NCBI RefSeq assembly: GCF_900177745.1
Contig: NZ_FXAR01000003.1
Span: 211,143-275,142 of the forward strand
Direction of reading: 5' to 3'
DNA length: 64,000 nt
Source: Corynebacterium pollutisoli
GTDB lineage: Bacteria > Actinomycetota > Actinomycetes > Mycobacteriales > Mycobacteriaceae
Below are positions 55,409 through 64,000 of this stretch, piece after piece. The notes beneath the pieces are model-generated. The model made no database searches and was not told the DNA's origin. It worked only from the letters and a program-made list of their open reading frames with translations. The number at the start of each line of letters is the position of its first letter. Positions within the stretch are counted from its first letter, which is position 1. Both the position numbers and the translations under genes were made by a program.

Positions 55409-56797
55409 CTACCCCTGGGACACCAGTGCTATCGCCTCGCGCAGCGTGGAGGCCTCCGCCACCCGCATCCCGGGCACGGTGAGCTTCTCCCCGGCGGGCA
55501 CCACCGCGTACTCGTAGCCGAGGCGGGCGGCCTCCGCGAGGCGGCGCCCCAGGTTGGGTACGCGCCGCAGTTCGCCGGCCAGGCCGACCTCGCCGATGAC
55601 GACGGTCTTCGGCGGCAGGGGGCGCTCGTGCAGGGAGGACCACGTGGCCAGCGCGACGGCGAGGTCGGTGGCGGTCTCGGTGATGCGGACGCCGCCGACG
55701 GTGGCCACGTACGCGTCCTTCTCGTTGCTGCGTTCCCCCGCGCGGGCCTGTAGCACCGCCAGCACCATGGGCACGCGGTTGGTGTCCAGGCCGGTGACCA
55801 CGCGGCGGGGGTTCTTGGCCACGGGATCGACGGTGAGGGACTGCACCTCGGCGAGCAGCGGGCGCACGCCGTCCATGGCGACGGTCACCGCCGACCCGTC
55901 GGGCGTGCGCCCCCGGTGGGAGAGGAACAGTCCGGAGGGGTCGGGGACCTCGCGGATGCCCTCGGCGGTCTGCTCGAAGCAGCCCACCTCGTCGGTCGCG
56001 CCGAAACGGTTCTTGATGCCGCGCAGCATGCGCAGCGAGGACTGCCGGTCGCCCTCGAAGTTGAGCACCACGTCGACCAGGTGCTCGAGCACCCGCGGGC
56101 CGGCGACGTTGCCGTCCTTGGTCACGTGCCCGACGAGCAGAATGGGGATGCCGGACGTCTTCGCCAGGGTGGTCAGCGCGGCGGTGACGGCGCGCGACTG
56201 GGCGACGCCGCCGGCCACGCCCTCCACGCCGGGGGCGTGCATGGTCTGCACCGAGTCGATGATGAGCAGCGATGGCTTGACCTGATCCACATGCCCGAAC
56301 ACGACGTCCAGGTTCGACTCCGCCGCCAGGTACAGCGTCTCCTTGAGTGCCCCGGTGCGCTCGGCGCGCACGCGCACCTGCCCGGCGGACTCCTCCGCCG
56401 TGACATACAGCGCCTTCCGCCCGCTCAGCGACGCCCACCTGCTCGCCACCTCCAGCAGGAGAGTGGACTTGCCGACGCCCGGCTCACCCGCCATGAGCAC
56501 CACCGACCCGGGCACCACGCCGGACCCCAGCACCCGGTCCAGCTCCGCGATCCCGGAGGGCACCGACGTGGCCACCGAGCCGCTGATCTGCGTGATGGGG
56601 GTGGCCGGGGCGTTCGGGGTCAGGCCCGTGGGCACCGACCCGGAGACCGCCGCCACTGCCGCGCCACCCGCCTTCGGGGCGAGGGCCGACTCGACGAGCG
56701 TGCCCCAGGAGCCGCAGTCCGGGCAGCGCCCCAGCCACTTCGGGGAGGAGTAGCCGCACTCGGAGCAGGTGTGGACGGAACGGGGTTTACGGGCCAT
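55409..56797 (-). CDS. radA: DNA repair ATPase RadA
   Basis: 462 residues. N-terminal zinc finger (Cys11, 14, 25, 28), RecA-like ATPase with GEPGVGKS at 104-111, the diagnostic KNRFG motif, and a C-terminal Lon-protease-like domain without the catalytic Ser. It drives branch migration in recombination. TAAGGT 7 nt before the ATG suggests a leaderless transcript and decides the start against an upstream in-frame GTG/ATG. Confidence 0.96.
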   Translation of the reverse strand: MARKPRSVHTCSECGYSSPKWLGRCPDCGSWGTLVESALAPKAGGAAVAAVSGSVPTGLTPNAPATPITQISGSVATSVPSGIAELDRVLGSGVVPGSVVLMAGEPGVGKSTLLLEVASRWASLSGRKALYVTAEESAGQVRVRAERTGALKETLYLAAESNLDVVFGHVDQVKPSLLIIDSVQTMHAPGVEGVAGGVAQSRAVTAALTTLAKTSGIPILLVGHVTKDGNVAGPRVLEHLVDVVLNFEGDRQSSLRMLRGIKNRFGATDEVGCFEQTAEGIREVPDPSGLFLSHRGRTPDGSAVTVAMDGVRPLLAEVQSLTVDPVAKNPRRVVTGLDTNRVPMVLAVLQARAGERSNEKDAYVATVGGVRITETATDLAVALATWSSLHERPLPPKTVVIGEVGLAGELRRVPNLGRRLAEAARLGYEYAVVPAGEKLTVPGMRVAEASTLREAIALVSQG

Positions 56798-56827
56798 GCC
56801 GACAACCTTAACCACCGGAACGGCGAA

Positions 56828-56855
56828 CGCCCGGCTCTCGGGTGAGAACCGGGCG
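56828..56855 (-). terminator. terminator after lpqE
   Basis: CGCCCGGCTCTC (56828-56839) pairs with GAGAACCGGGCG (56844-56855), 11 of 12, between the lpqE stop and the radA start. A GGGCGTCGACAAGC copy overlaps one arm. Confidence 0.7.
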
Positions 56856-56871
56856 TCGACAAGCGGGGGGA

Positions 56872-57438
56872 CTACAGGTTGGTGTAGTCGGACTCCGAGC
56901 CGGGCTCGCGGGAGAAGGAGCCGGCCGGCAGCTGCGGGCCGGAGATGGTGGCGTAGACCTCGATCTCACCGGAGTCGAAGGTGAAGGTGACCGGGACGTT
57001 GCCGCCGATGGCGAAGTCGTCGTTGGACAGGGTGGTCTCGGTGTACTCGATGCAACCGATACCGTCAGCCTGCGGGGTGGTCTCCAGGCGGTCGGCGGAG
57101 TCGCCGACGAGGACACAGTCACGGGCCAGCGAGGTGGAGTCGAACTGAACGTCGTTGCCGTTGACGTCGATGGACTCGAGGGTGTGCTCGGTCATCGAGG
57201 TGTCCTGGTTGATGGCGGTGAACTTGAGAGCCGCCTCGCCTGCGTCGTCGACGATGATGGTGACGTCGCGGACCGCGACGGTGCCGTCCTCGGAGTTGCC
57301 CTCCGCGCCGTTGACTGCCGCCACCTGCGTGGAGGTCTGGGTAATCTGGCCTGCAGAGCAGGAGGCCAGTGCCAGCGCAGACAGAGCGGCGGCGGAGATG
57401 ATGCCGCCGCGACGGGCGGCCGACTTCAGGGACTTCAC
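56872..57438 (-). CDS. lpqE: LpqE-like lipoprotein
   Basis: 188 residues. Signal peptide with lipobox LASC near residue 23, then an Ig-like copper-chaperone-type beta domain (TVAVRDVTIIVDDAGEAALK and PVTFTFDSGEIEVYA). It should be anchored on the outer face of the cytoplasmic membrane. GTG start chosen because GGAGG lies 8 nt upstream; the ATG 15 nt earlier overlaps that SD. Divergent from carD, as Rv3584/Rv3583c in M. tuberculosis. Family function unsettled. Confidence 0.82.
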   Translation of the reverse strand: MKSLKSAARRGGIISAAALSALALASCSAGQITQTSTQVAAVNGAEGNSEDGTVAVRDVTIIVDDAGEAALKFTAINQDTSMTEHTLESIDVNGNDVQFDSTSLARDCVLVGDSADRLETTPQADGIGCIEYTETTLSNDDFAIGGNVPVTFTFDSGEIEVYATISGPQLPAGSFSREPGSESDYTNL

Positions 57439-57617
57439 TTCGGTGTCCTCCATCAGTTCATGGTTCACAAGGATGTTTCGGAAGCTTACCTTAGTCTCTT
57501 TGACCCCTGAGCACACAGTTCCCGGGGATCCGGTTTCGCCACAGGGGGGAAGCGGGGGCGATCGGGGGTAGACCTTAGATGGAGATCACCGGCCGACGGC
57601 CCGCTCGGGCCGCGTGC

Positions 57618-57623
57618 TAAAAT
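57618..57623 (+). promoter_or_regulatory. extended -10 of the carD promoter
   Basis: TAAAAT preceded by TGC, 55 nt before the carD ATG; the stretch after it repeats GTCTAGTGTGC. The SD AAGGAG at 57668-57673 serves the resulting leader. Confidence 0.5.
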
Positions 57624-57678
57624 GCTGGGTCTAGTGTGCGTCTAGTGTGCTGCCAACCGCGCGCAACAAGGAGTGGGA

Positions 57679-58257
57679 ATGGATTTCAAGGTCGGGGACG
57701 TCGTCGTCTACCCGCACCACGGTGCCGCCAAGATCGCCGACATCGAGCATCGCGTGATGGGAGGGGAGGAGCTGGAGTACCTGGTCCTGCAGATCAACCA
57801 GTCCGACCTCGTCGTCCGCGTCCCGTCCAAGAACGCCGAGCTCGTCGGCGTCCGCGACGTGGTGGGCGAGGAGGGCCTGCAGAAGGTCTTCGGCGTCCTG
57901 CGCGAGACGGATGTGGAGGAGGCCGGCAACTGGTCCCGCCGCTACAAGGCCAACCAGGAGCGTCTCGCCTCCGGTGACGTGAACAAGGTCGCCGAGGTCG
58001 TCCGTGACCTGTGGCGCCGCGACCAGGACCGCGGCCTGTCCGCCGGCGAGAAGCGCATGCTGGCCAAGGCCCGCCAGATCCTCGTCGGCGAGCTGGCCCT
58101 GGCCGACACGGTCGACGAGGCCAAGGCCGACGAGTTCATGGTCAAGGTCGAGGCCCACGTGGAGGTCGACGCGGAGGACACCCGTGACCTCGAGGACGGC
58201 GACATCGACGTCGACCTCGACGACCTCACCTTCGACGACGAGGACGACGACCTCTAG
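57679..58257 (+). CDS. carD: RNA polymerase-binding regulator CarD
   Basis: 192 residues. An N-terminal Tudor-like RNA-polymerase-interaction domain ([15 protein letters not shown], 3-17), a helical DNA-binding domain including the conserved Trp in [10 protein letters not shown] region, and an extra acidic tail of about 30 residues ([13 protein letters not shown]) not found in mycobacterial CarD (162 residues). It stabilises open complexes at most promoters. ATG at 57679 fits SD AAGGAG and the family start MxFKVGD. Confidence 0.94.
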   Translation: MDFKVGDVVVYPHHGAAKIADIEHRVMGGEELEYLVLQINQSDLVVRVPSKNAELVGVRDVVGEEGLQKVFGVLRETDVEEAGNWSRRYKANQERLASGDVNKVAEVVRDLWRRDQDRGLSAGEKRMLAKARQILVGELALADTVDEAKADEFMVKVEAHVEVDAEDTRDLEDGDIDVDLDDLTFDDEDDDL

Positions 58258-58282
58258 ACCCGGGCCCCACCGAGGAGGAACA

Positions 58283-59014
58283 GTGCGCGTCGTCGCCCTC
58301 ATCGCCGCCGCCGGGCAGGGGACCCGGCTGGGGGCCGCCGTCCCGAAGGCGTTCGTCCGCCTCCGCGGGCGCACCCTCGTGGAGCGTTCCGTCGCTGCGA
58401 TGCTCACATCCGCGGTCGTCGACGAGGTGGTGGTGCTCGTCAGCCCGGACATGGAGTCCTACGCCCGGGAGGTGCTCTCCCGGGCCGGGCTTCTCAACGC
58501 CGCCGTCCCCGTCCGCCTCGCCCACGGCGGCGGCGAACGCGCCGACAGTGTGTGGGCCGGTCTGCGGACCATCACTGACGACGAGGCGGTCGTGCTCATC
58601 CACGACGCCGCCCGTGCGCTCACCCCGCCCGGCATGATCGCCCGCGTGGCGCGCCGCGTGCTCGAGGGCGCGCCGGCCGTCATCCCCGTCATTCCGGTCG
58701 CCGACACGATCAAGCAGGTCGCCGGGGACGTGGTGGAGGGGACCCCGGACCGGTCGACGCTGCGCGCCGTGCAGACCCCGCAGGGTTTCCTGCTCAGCGG
58801 CCTGCGCGCCGCGAACGAGGCCTACTTCGGGGCGGAGGACCCCGGTTTCGTGGCCACCGACGACGCCTCCCTCATGGAGTGGCACGGTGTACCCGTCGTC
58901 ACCGTGCAGGGTGATCCCATGGCGTTCAAGGTGACCACGCCCATCGACATGACCCTGGCCCGCACCATCACGGACGAGGCCGAACCGACCATCTTCGAGG
59001 TGCCCCATGACTGA
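58283..59014 (+). CDS. ispD: 2-C-methyl-D-erythritol 4-phosphate cytidylyltransferase
   Basis: 243 residues. Third step of the MEP isoprenoid pathway. Nucleotide-binding [10 protein letters not shown] at about 7-16, and [11 protein letters not shown] near 110. GTG start with GAGGAGG 5 nt upstream, 25 nt after carD. Its end overlaps ispF by 8 nt. Confidence 0.95.
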   Translation: MRVVALIAAAGQGTRLGAAVPKAFVRLRGRTLVERSVAAMLTSAVVDEVVVLVSPDMESYAREVLSRAGLLNAAVPVRLAHGGGERADSVWAGLRTITDDEAVVLIHDAARALTPPGMIARVARRVLEGAPAVIPVIPVADTIKQVAGDVVEGTPDRSTLRAVQTPQGFLLSGLRAANEAYFGAEDPGFVATDDASLMEWHGVPVVTVQGDPMAFKVTTPIDMTLARTITDEAEPTIFEVPHD

Positions 59015-59489
59015 CCCGATCGTGCCCCGCGTGGGTATCTCCACCGACGCCCACCAGATCGAGGCGGGCAAGCCCTGCTGGATCGCGGGCCTCCTCTTCG
59101 ACGGCGTCGACGGGTGCGAGGGGCACTCCGACGGCGACGTCGTCTCCCATGCACTTGTCGACGCCCTCCTCTCCGCCGCCCAGCTCGGCGACCTGGGCAC
59201 ACTCGTCGGGGTGGGGCGCAGGGAGTACGACGGTGTCTCCGGCGCGCAGCTGCTGCGCGAGGCGAGGGAGGCGGTCGAGGCGGCGGGCTTCGTCATCGGC
59301 AACGCCGCCGCGCAGCTCATCGGGCAGACTCCTAAGATGGGGCCGCGTCGCGGGGAGGCGGAGCAGGTGCTCTCGGACATTCTCGGGGCCCCGGTGTCCA
59401 TCGCGGCCACCACCACCGATCACATGGGCTTCACCGGACGCGGGGAGGGGCGGGCCGCGGTCGCGACCGCCGTCGTCTGGAAGGTGTGA
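59007..59489 (+). CDS. ispF: 2-C-methyl-D-erythritol 2,4-cyclodiphosphate synthase
   Basis: 160 residues. Fifth MEP-pathway step, forming MEcPP. Metal ligands Asp14 and His16 (DAH) with the second His in the [17 protein letters not shown] signature near 40-55. It overlaps ispD, as commonly seen in actinobacteria. A near-copy of the GGGCGTCGACAAG motif lies inside at 59153-59166. Confidence 0.95.
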   Translation: MTDPIVPRVGISTDAHQIEAGKPCWIAGLLFDGVDGCEGHSDGDVVSHALVDALLSAAQLGDLGTLVGVGRREYDGVSGAQLLREAREAVEAAGFVIGNAAAQLIGQTPKMGPRRGEAEQVLSDILGAPVSIAATTTDHMGFTGRGEGRAAVATAVVWKV

Positions 59490-59958
59490 GGCACCCCACA
59501 ACCAACCCCGAATTGAGGGGTTTCCGCGCCGTTGATGTCCGCAACCCCCTAAGCCCCTCGGTACAGGTGGGACAGTAGACGCATACTCAGGCAGTCCCGG
59601 CTCTGCGGGTGTTCAGCAACAGTGCCGTGCGCTCAACAGATGCCCGGTGGGGCCCAGGGGAGGGCCAGACGTACGAGGGGGCGGGGTGGGCCACCACCCT
59701 CATCGCCCCTTCATCTCCGCCACCGAAAGGTCCATGCTCCGCCTCTGCCTGCCGCGGTCAACACCGTCGGCTCCCAGGGGCCGCCGCCGACCGTACCTCC
59801 ACCACCCCCATCAGGGTGTTCGACGTAGGTGACCACATCGGGGACATCGCGCCCTGCCACCGGGGCCGTCGCCCTCGATTCCCAGGGCGCCGTCCACGAC
59901 ATCATCCACCGAGGAATTACCATTGAACGCAGCTGATCCGTCCACGCAAGGAGCCGAC
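59490..59958. other. gene-free stretch between ispF and nagB
   Basis: About 470 nt. AGGGGTTTCCGC and GCAACCCCCT shortly after ispF could form a weak terminator. Short ORFs here are not convincing; no RNA gene or repeat family recognised. The end supplies the nagB SD (CAAGGAG). Confidence 0.4.
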
Positions 59959-60732
59959 ATGGACATTCTCATCCGTTCCGACGCGGAAGGCGTCGCTGCT
60001 GCAGCGGCGGACATCCTCGCCGACTACGCCCGCCGCGGCGCCACCCTGGGCCTGGCCACCGGGTCCACCCCGCTGGGCACCTACCAGGAACTCATCCGCC
60101 TGTACGAGGCCGGGGAGGTGAGCTTCGCCGACTCCACCGCCTTCCTCCTCGACGAGTACGTCGGCCTCACCCCCGAGCACGAGCAGAGCTACCATCACAC
60201 CATCCGCCACGAGTTCACCGCCCACGTCGACTTCGACGACTCCCGCGTCCACAGCCCCGACGGCACCGCCGCCGACCCGTGGGTCGCTGCGCAGGAGTAT
60301 GAGCAGGCCATCATCGACCACGGTGGCATCGACGTCCAGCTGCTGGGCATCGGCACCAACGGCCACATCGCCTTCAACGAACCCGGCGCCGCCCTCAACG
60401 GCCCCACCCACGTCGACACGCTGCAGCCGCAGACCATCGCCGACAACTCCCGCTTCTTCGACCGCCCGGAGGACGTGCCCATCCACGTGCTCACCCAGGG
60501 CCTGGGCACCATCCAGCGCGCCGGGCACCTGCTGCTTCTGGCCACCGGCGAAGGCAAGGCCGACGCCATCGCCGCGCTCGCCGAGGGGCCGCTGACCACC
60601 ATGTGCCCCGCCTCCGTCCTGCAGTCGCACCCGCGGGCGACGGTCATCGTCGACGAGGCCGCCGCCTCGAAGCTCCACCACCGTGACTACCACCGCTTCG
60701 TCGAGGAGAACAAGCTGCCGCGGAAGAACTAG
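59959..60732 (+). CDS. nagB: glucosamine-6-phosphate deaminase
   Basis: 257 residues. It turns glucosamine-6-phosphate into fructose-6-phosphate and ammonia. [14 protein letters not shown] at about 32-45, FLLDEYVGL near 63 with the catalytic Asp, and [14 protein letters not shown] near 130. The ATG at 59959 follows SD AAGGAG; a TTG at 59923 is less likely. It stands alone between ispF and cysS, without nagA or a transporter nearby, an insertion relative to the mycobacterial order. Confidence 0.94.
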   Translation: MDILIRSDAEGVAAAAADILADYARRGATLGLATGSTPLGTYQELIRLYEAGEVSFADSTAFLLDEYVGLTPEHEQSYHHTIRHEFTAHVDFDDSRVHSPDGTAADPWVAAQEYEQAIIDHGGIDVQLLGIGTNGHIAFNEPGAALNGPTHVDTLQPQTIADNSRFFDRPEDVPIHVLTQGLGTIQRAGHLLLLATGEGKADAIAALAEGPLTTMCPASVLQSHPRATVIVDEAAASKLHHRDYHRFVEENKLPRKN

Positions 60733-60753
60733 GGGCGTCTAGGATGGTGAGTT

Positions 60754-62148
60754 GTGACTCTCCGTATCTTTGACACCGCCACCCGGTCGCAGCGCGAGTT
60801 CGTCCCGGTCCGCCCGGGGCACGCCTCGATCTACCTGTGTGGTGCGACGCCGCAGTCCCAGCCGCACATCGGCCATGTCCGTTCCGGCGTGGCCTTCGAC
60901 ATCCTGCGCCGCTGGTTGCTGGCCTCCGGTCTCGACGTCGCCTTCGTGCGCAACGTGACGGACATAGACGACAAGATCCTCACCAAAGCCGCCGAGCACG
61001 ACCGGCCCTGGTGGGAGTGGGTGTCCACGCACGAACGCGCCTTCACCTGGGCGTACGACCAGCTCAATGTCCTGCCCCCGTCGGTGGAGCCGCGCGCCAC
61101 CGGGCACGTCACCCAGATGGTCACCTACATGCAGCGCCTCATCGAACGCGGCTTCGCCTATGAGGCCGCCGGGTCCGTCTACTTCGACGTCGCCGCGTGG
61201 GTCGCCGCCGAGGGCTCCGACTACGGTTCCCTGTCCGGCAACCGCGTCGAGGAGATGGAGCAGGGCGAGACCGACAACGCCGGCAAGCGCTCCCCGCAGG
61301 ACTTCGCCCTGTGGAAGGCCGCCAAGCCCGGCGAACCGTCCTGGCCCACCCCGTGGGGCGAGGGGCGTCCCGGCTGGCACCTCGAGTGCTCCGCCATGGC
61401 CACCTGGTACCTGGGGGACACCTTCGACATCCACGGTGGGGGTCTCGACCTCCAGTTCCCCCACCACGAGAACGAGATCGCCCAGGCCCACGCCGCCGGC
61501 GACGGCTTCGCCAACTACTGGATGCACAACCACTGGGTCACCATGTCCGGCGAGAAGATGTCGAAGTCGCTGGGCAACGTCCTGTCCGTGCCCAACATGC
61601 TCGAGATGGTGCGCCCCGTCGAGCTGCGCTACTACCTGGGGTCCGCCCACTACCGCAGCGTGTTGGAGTACTCCGAGGCCGCGCTGCAGGAGGCGGCCGC
61701 CGGTTACCGGCGCATCGAGGATTTCCTCGACCGCGTCGGCCCCGTCCCGGTGGGGGAGTGGACCGCGGATTTCGCTGCGGCCATGGACGACGACATCGCC
61801 GTCCCGCGCGCCCTCGCGGAGATCCACAACGCCGTCCGCGCCGGCAACACCGCCCTCGCCTCCGGCTCGCGTGACGACGCCGCCCGCATCGCCGCCTCCG
61901 TCCGCGCCATGACCGCCGTCCTCGGCGTCGATCCGCAGGATGAGACGTGGGCGGAGGGGGCGTCGACAAGCGACGGTGCCATGGCCGCCCTCGACGTGCT
62001 CGTCGACGCTGAACTCCAACGCCGCACCACCGCCCGGGCCTCCCAGGACTGGGCCACCGCCGACGCCGTCCGCGACCGCCTCATCGCCGCCGGCATCGAC
62101 GTCACCGACACCCCCGACGGCCCCCAGTGGTCGCTGAAGAAGGACTGA
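60754..62148 (+). CDS. cysS: cysteinyl-tRNA synthetase
   Basis: 464 residues, class I. HIGH at 38-41, KMSKS at 268-272, and the zinc ligands Cys29, Cys in HLECSA and the PHHENE His. GTG start with TAGGAT 8 nt upstream. A GGGCGTCGACAAGC copy lies inside the gene (61958-61971), at a non-conserved surface stretch (GASTSDG). rlmB follows 4 nt after the stop. Confidence 0.96.
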   Translation: MTLRIFDTATRSQREFVPVRPGHASIYLCGATPQSQPHIGHVRSGVAFDILRRWLLASGLDVAFVRNVTDIDDKILTKAAEHDRPWWEWVSTHERAFTWAYDQLNVLPPSVEPRATGHVTQMVTYMQRLIERGFAYEAAGSVYFDVAAWVAAEGSDYGSLSGNRVEEMEQGETDNAGKRSPQDFALWKAAKPGEPSWPTPWGEGRPGWHLECSAMATWYLGDTFDIHGGGLDLQFPHHENEIAQAHAAGDGFANYWMHNHWVTMSGEKMSKSLGNVLSVPNMLEMVRPVELRYYLGSAHYRSVLEYSEAALQEAAAGYRRIEDFLDRVGPVPVGEWTADFAAAMDDDIAVPRALAEIHNAVRAGNTALASGSRDDAARIAASVRAMTAVLGVDPQDETWAEGASTSDGAMAALDVLVDAELQRRTTARASQDWATADAVRDRLIAAGIDVTDTPDGPQWSLKKD

Positions 62149-62152
62149 TTCC

Positions 62153-63097
62153 ATGGCTAAGCAGGGACGACCCGGCGCCCGACGCACCAACAAGAAAGGC
62201 GCCGTCAAGGGCTCCGGCGGGCAGGTCCGCCGCGGCCTGCGCGGCAAGGGCCCCACCCCCAAGGCGGAGGACCGCGAGTACCACGCCGCCCACAAGCGTA
62301 AGAAGGCCGCCGAGCGCCGCGCCTCCGGACGTCACGTCCAGGAGAACCCGTACGAGCTCGTCGTCGGCCGCAACCCCGTCGTCGAGTGCCTCCACGCGAA
62401 GGTGCCCGGCTCGCTGCTGTACGTCGCCGAGGGCACGGGTGCCGACGACCGCCTCAGCGAGGCCGTCCAGATGGCCACCACCCGCGGCATCCCCATCCAG
62501 GAGGTCCCGCGCTTCGAGCTGGACAAGATGACCGGCAACGGCCTCCACCAGGGCATCGGCCTGCAGATCCCGCCGTACAAGTACACCGACGTGCACACCC
62601 TCATCGGTGACGTCGCCGCCACCGGGGATCCGGGGATGTTCGTCATCCTCGACAACATCACCGACCCACGTAACCTCGGCGCCGTCATCCGCTCCGTCGC
62701 CGCCTTCGGGGGCCATGGCGTGGTCATCCCGGAGCGTCGTTCCGCGGGCGTCACCGGCGTCACCTGGCGCACCTCCGCCGGCACCGCCGCCCGCCTGCCC
62801 GTGGCGCGGGAAGTCAACCTCACCCGCACCATCAAGGAGTTTCAGCGCAACGGCTACCAGGTCGTCGGACTCGACGCCGGGGGTGAGCACACCCTCGACA
62901 CCTACGACGGCGGCGTTGAACCGGTGGTCATCGTCGTCGGCTCCGAGGGCAAGGGCATCTCGCGTCTCGTGCGGGAGAACTGCGACGTCATCATGTCGGT
63001 CCCCATGACCGACTGGGTGGAGTCCCTCAACGCCTCCGTCGCCGCCGGCGTCGTCCTATCAGAATTCGCCCGCCAGCGTCGGGCCGCTCGCAGCTGA
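62153..63097 (+). CDS. rlmB: 23S rRNA (Gm2251) 2'-O-methyltransferase, SpoU family
   Basis: 314 residues. A basic, disordered N-terminus (1-65), a substrate-binding domain ([14 protein letters not shown] at 68-81), and the SPOUT knot domain with motifs [19 protein letters not shown] (about 171-189), [11 protein letters not shown] and [14 protein letters not shown]. It methylates a ribose in ribosomal RNA. Directly follows cysS, as in mycobacteria. Confidence 0.94.
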   Translation: MAKQGRPGARRTNKKGAVKGSGGQVRRGLRGKGPTPKAEDREYHAAHKRKKAAERRASGRHVQENPYELVVGRNPVVECLHAKVPGSLLYVAEGTGADDRLSEAVQMATTRGIPIQEVPRFELDKMTGNGLHQGIGLQIPPYKYTDVHTLIGDVAATGDPGMFVILDNITDPRNLGAVIRSVAAFGGHGVVIPERRSAGVTGVTWRTSAGTAARLPVAREVNLTRTIKEFQRNGYQVVGLDAGGEHTLDTYDGGVEPVVIVVGSEGKGISRLVRENCDVIMSVPMTDWVESLNASVAAGVVLSEFARQRRAARS

Positions 63098-63107
63098 TCG
63101 GCCGTTT

Positions 63108-63134
63108 CTGTGGATAGGTGGGGGTTGTCCACAG
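63108..63134. promoter_or_regulatory. paired DnaA-box-like sites upstream of the DUF222/HNH gene
   Basis: CTGTGGATAG (63108-63117; complement CTATCCACAG) and TTGTCCACAG (63125-63134), the latter containing the actinobacterial DnaA box TTGTCCACA. An inverted pair of the same make precedes the nuclease-like gene at 24928. Confidence 0.4.
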
Positions 63135-63187
63135 GTCGGGTTGGTTGCTTGTCGACGCCCGCGTGATTCCGGTTTATCGTCCGGGGC

Positions 63188-64000
63188 ATGGACATCGATG
63201 AGGCGTTGCAGGCCCTGCGGGGCATGCGGGTGCTGGAGGAGCTTTCCTCCGGTCGCCTGTCGACGTCGCGCATCGAAACACTCGGGTTCAAGGATGCCGG
63301 GGCGTGGGACCGGTTGGCGGGGGTGTACTTCGGCCCCACCCGGCACAAGCGACTGCAGGCCGCCGCAAGGGTGGCAGCCGACGGGCTGTCCCTGGATGCG
63401 TTGGGTGTGGTGGAAAAGCACACCCGCAAACTGCTCAAGGGTGCCGCAGTCACCGAGTGGGAACTACGTGTCGAGTTGTGTGGCCTGCGGGGCACGGTGG
63501 GGGAGATCGACCGGGCGGCTGCCGCCCGGGTGCGCGACTACAACCGCACGGTCGATGATGTCGAGCAGCAGGCCTACGGGCGACGTTCCATCAAGGGTGG
63601 GAAGAACACCGACTCACAAGGCTTGCGCACGATCACCATCACCGGCCCGGAACGCCATATCACCGGCTTCCTGGGCCGGCTGCGCCCCACCGCGGGCAGG
63701 TTGCGGCGGGAGAATCCGAAGCTCGGTTACGAGCAGGCGCTGTATGACGCGTTGATGCAGGCCGGGCCGGTGGGTGGGGGCCCGGTCGCCCCGGTGCCGC
63801 AGGTGGTCGTACATCTGCCGGACTGGGTGCAGATCCTGCGCGGGGAGGGCTCCGACACCGTGCTGGGATTGACGGATGGGACAACGATGACGGGTGCGCA
63901 GATGCTGGAGCAGGTCACCGCGGACTACTACTACGTGGGGTTGTATCACCCGGTGGAGGGGCCGGTGGATCTCTACCGGTCGCAGCGCACCGCGAGCCTG
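63188..64000 (+). CDS. DUF222/HNH-type protein, cut by right edge
   Basis: 271 residues visible, open at the right edge. All-helical DUF222-type N-terminal region typical of the multicopy corynebacterial and mycobacterial (13E12-like) HNH endonuclease proteins; the HNH nuclease motif expected near the C-terminus would lie beyond the window, so nuclease activity is assumed, not seen. The ATG has TATCGT 7 nt upstream, the leaderless geometry. Such genes often vary in number between strains. Confidence 0.75.
   Translation, partial: MDIDEALQALRGMRVLEELSSGRLSTSRIETLGFKDAGAWDRLAGVYFGPTRHKRLQAAARVAADGLSLDALGVVEKHTRKLLKGAAVTEWELRVELCGLRGTVGEIDRAAAARVRDYNRTVDDVEQQAYGRRSIKGGKNTDSQGLRTITITGPERHITGFLGRLRPTAGRLRRENPKLGYEQALYDALMQAGPVGGGPVAPVPQVVVHLPDWVQILRGEGSDTVLGLTDGTTMTGAQMLEQVTADYYYVGLYHPVEGPVDLYRSQRTASL

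Noticed and set aside
59811..60014. Short minus-strand ORF before nagB
   Set aside because: No family resemblance or start signals; overlaps the nagB start region.
63188..64000. Calling HNH nuclease activity for the last gene
   Set aside because: The HNH motif would lie beyond the window edge; only the DUF222-type region is seen.

Overview
The window is about 64 kb of GC-rich actinobacterial chromosome, almost certainly from a Corynebacterium. The strongest pointers are tiny PorH- and PorA-like mycomembrane porin genes directly behind groEL2 (the arrangement known in C. glutamicum), a small 'Cys-Cys-stop' protein beside cstA, a DUF222/HNH-type gene, and frequent leaderless starts. From about 19.2 kb to the right end the housekeeping genes follow the order I recall for Mycobacterium tuberculosis from ppa (Rv3628c) to the rRNA methylase gene (Rv3579c): ppa, dacB, tilS, hpt, ftsH, folE-P-B-K, three conserved genes, panC, lysS, clpC, mutY, carbonic anhydrase, a conserved membrane protein, disA, radA, lpqE, carD, ispD, ispF, cysS, rlmB. 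Islands interrupt that backbone. No tRNA, rRNA, CRISPR array or intact transposase gene was seen.

Layout. 1-4.0 kb: a four-gene GTPase/vWA cassette (GAP1-like protein cut by the left edge, von Willebrand A protein, P-loop GTPase, small membrane protein), resembling published GTPase-centred conflict systems. 4.0-7.8 kb: groEL2 with a CIRCE operator, porH, porA and ppk2. 8.1-11.1 kb: photolyase and an SDR/DUF2867 protein. 11.1-15.5 kb: a MarR regulator and a 1,295-residue Pls-family synthetase (relatives of epsilon-poly-lysine synthetase). 15.5-19.2 kb: rhodanese, membrane protein, aromatic-ring FAD monooxygenase and its AraC regulator. 19.2-24.7 kb: ppa, a hydantoinase/oxoprolinase pair (hyuA-hyuB) and dacB. 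24.7-26.0 kb: a repeat-flanked nuclease-like gene inserted between dacB and tilS. 26.0-35.4 kb: tilS, hpt, ftsH, the folate operon, panC and a frameshifted small membrane gene.

35.5-44.6 kb: accessory block with an ArsA-like ATPase, Cys-Cys protein and CstA operon; PhoX phosphatase; flavohaemoprotein; a broken PhoA-type phosphatase; and a DUF456, ribbon-helix-helix and SPFH cluster with twin palindromic operators. 44.6-64 kb: lysS, an MFS exporter, a secreted CAP protein, clpC with a full match to the ClgR box, mutY/carbonic anhydrase on a shared promoter, c-di-AMP synthase disA with radA, lpqE, carD, the isoprenoid genes ispD-ispF, nagB, cysS, rlmB and a truncated DUF222/HNH gene.

Two patterns cut across genes. 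Many starts show a TANNNT box exactly 7-8 nt before the start codon, the leaderless-transcript geometry, and two divergent pairs share one symmetric 25-bp version. A 13-mer, GGCGTCGAYAAGC, occurs twelve times exactly in both orientations, often just after stop codons and inside terminator stems.
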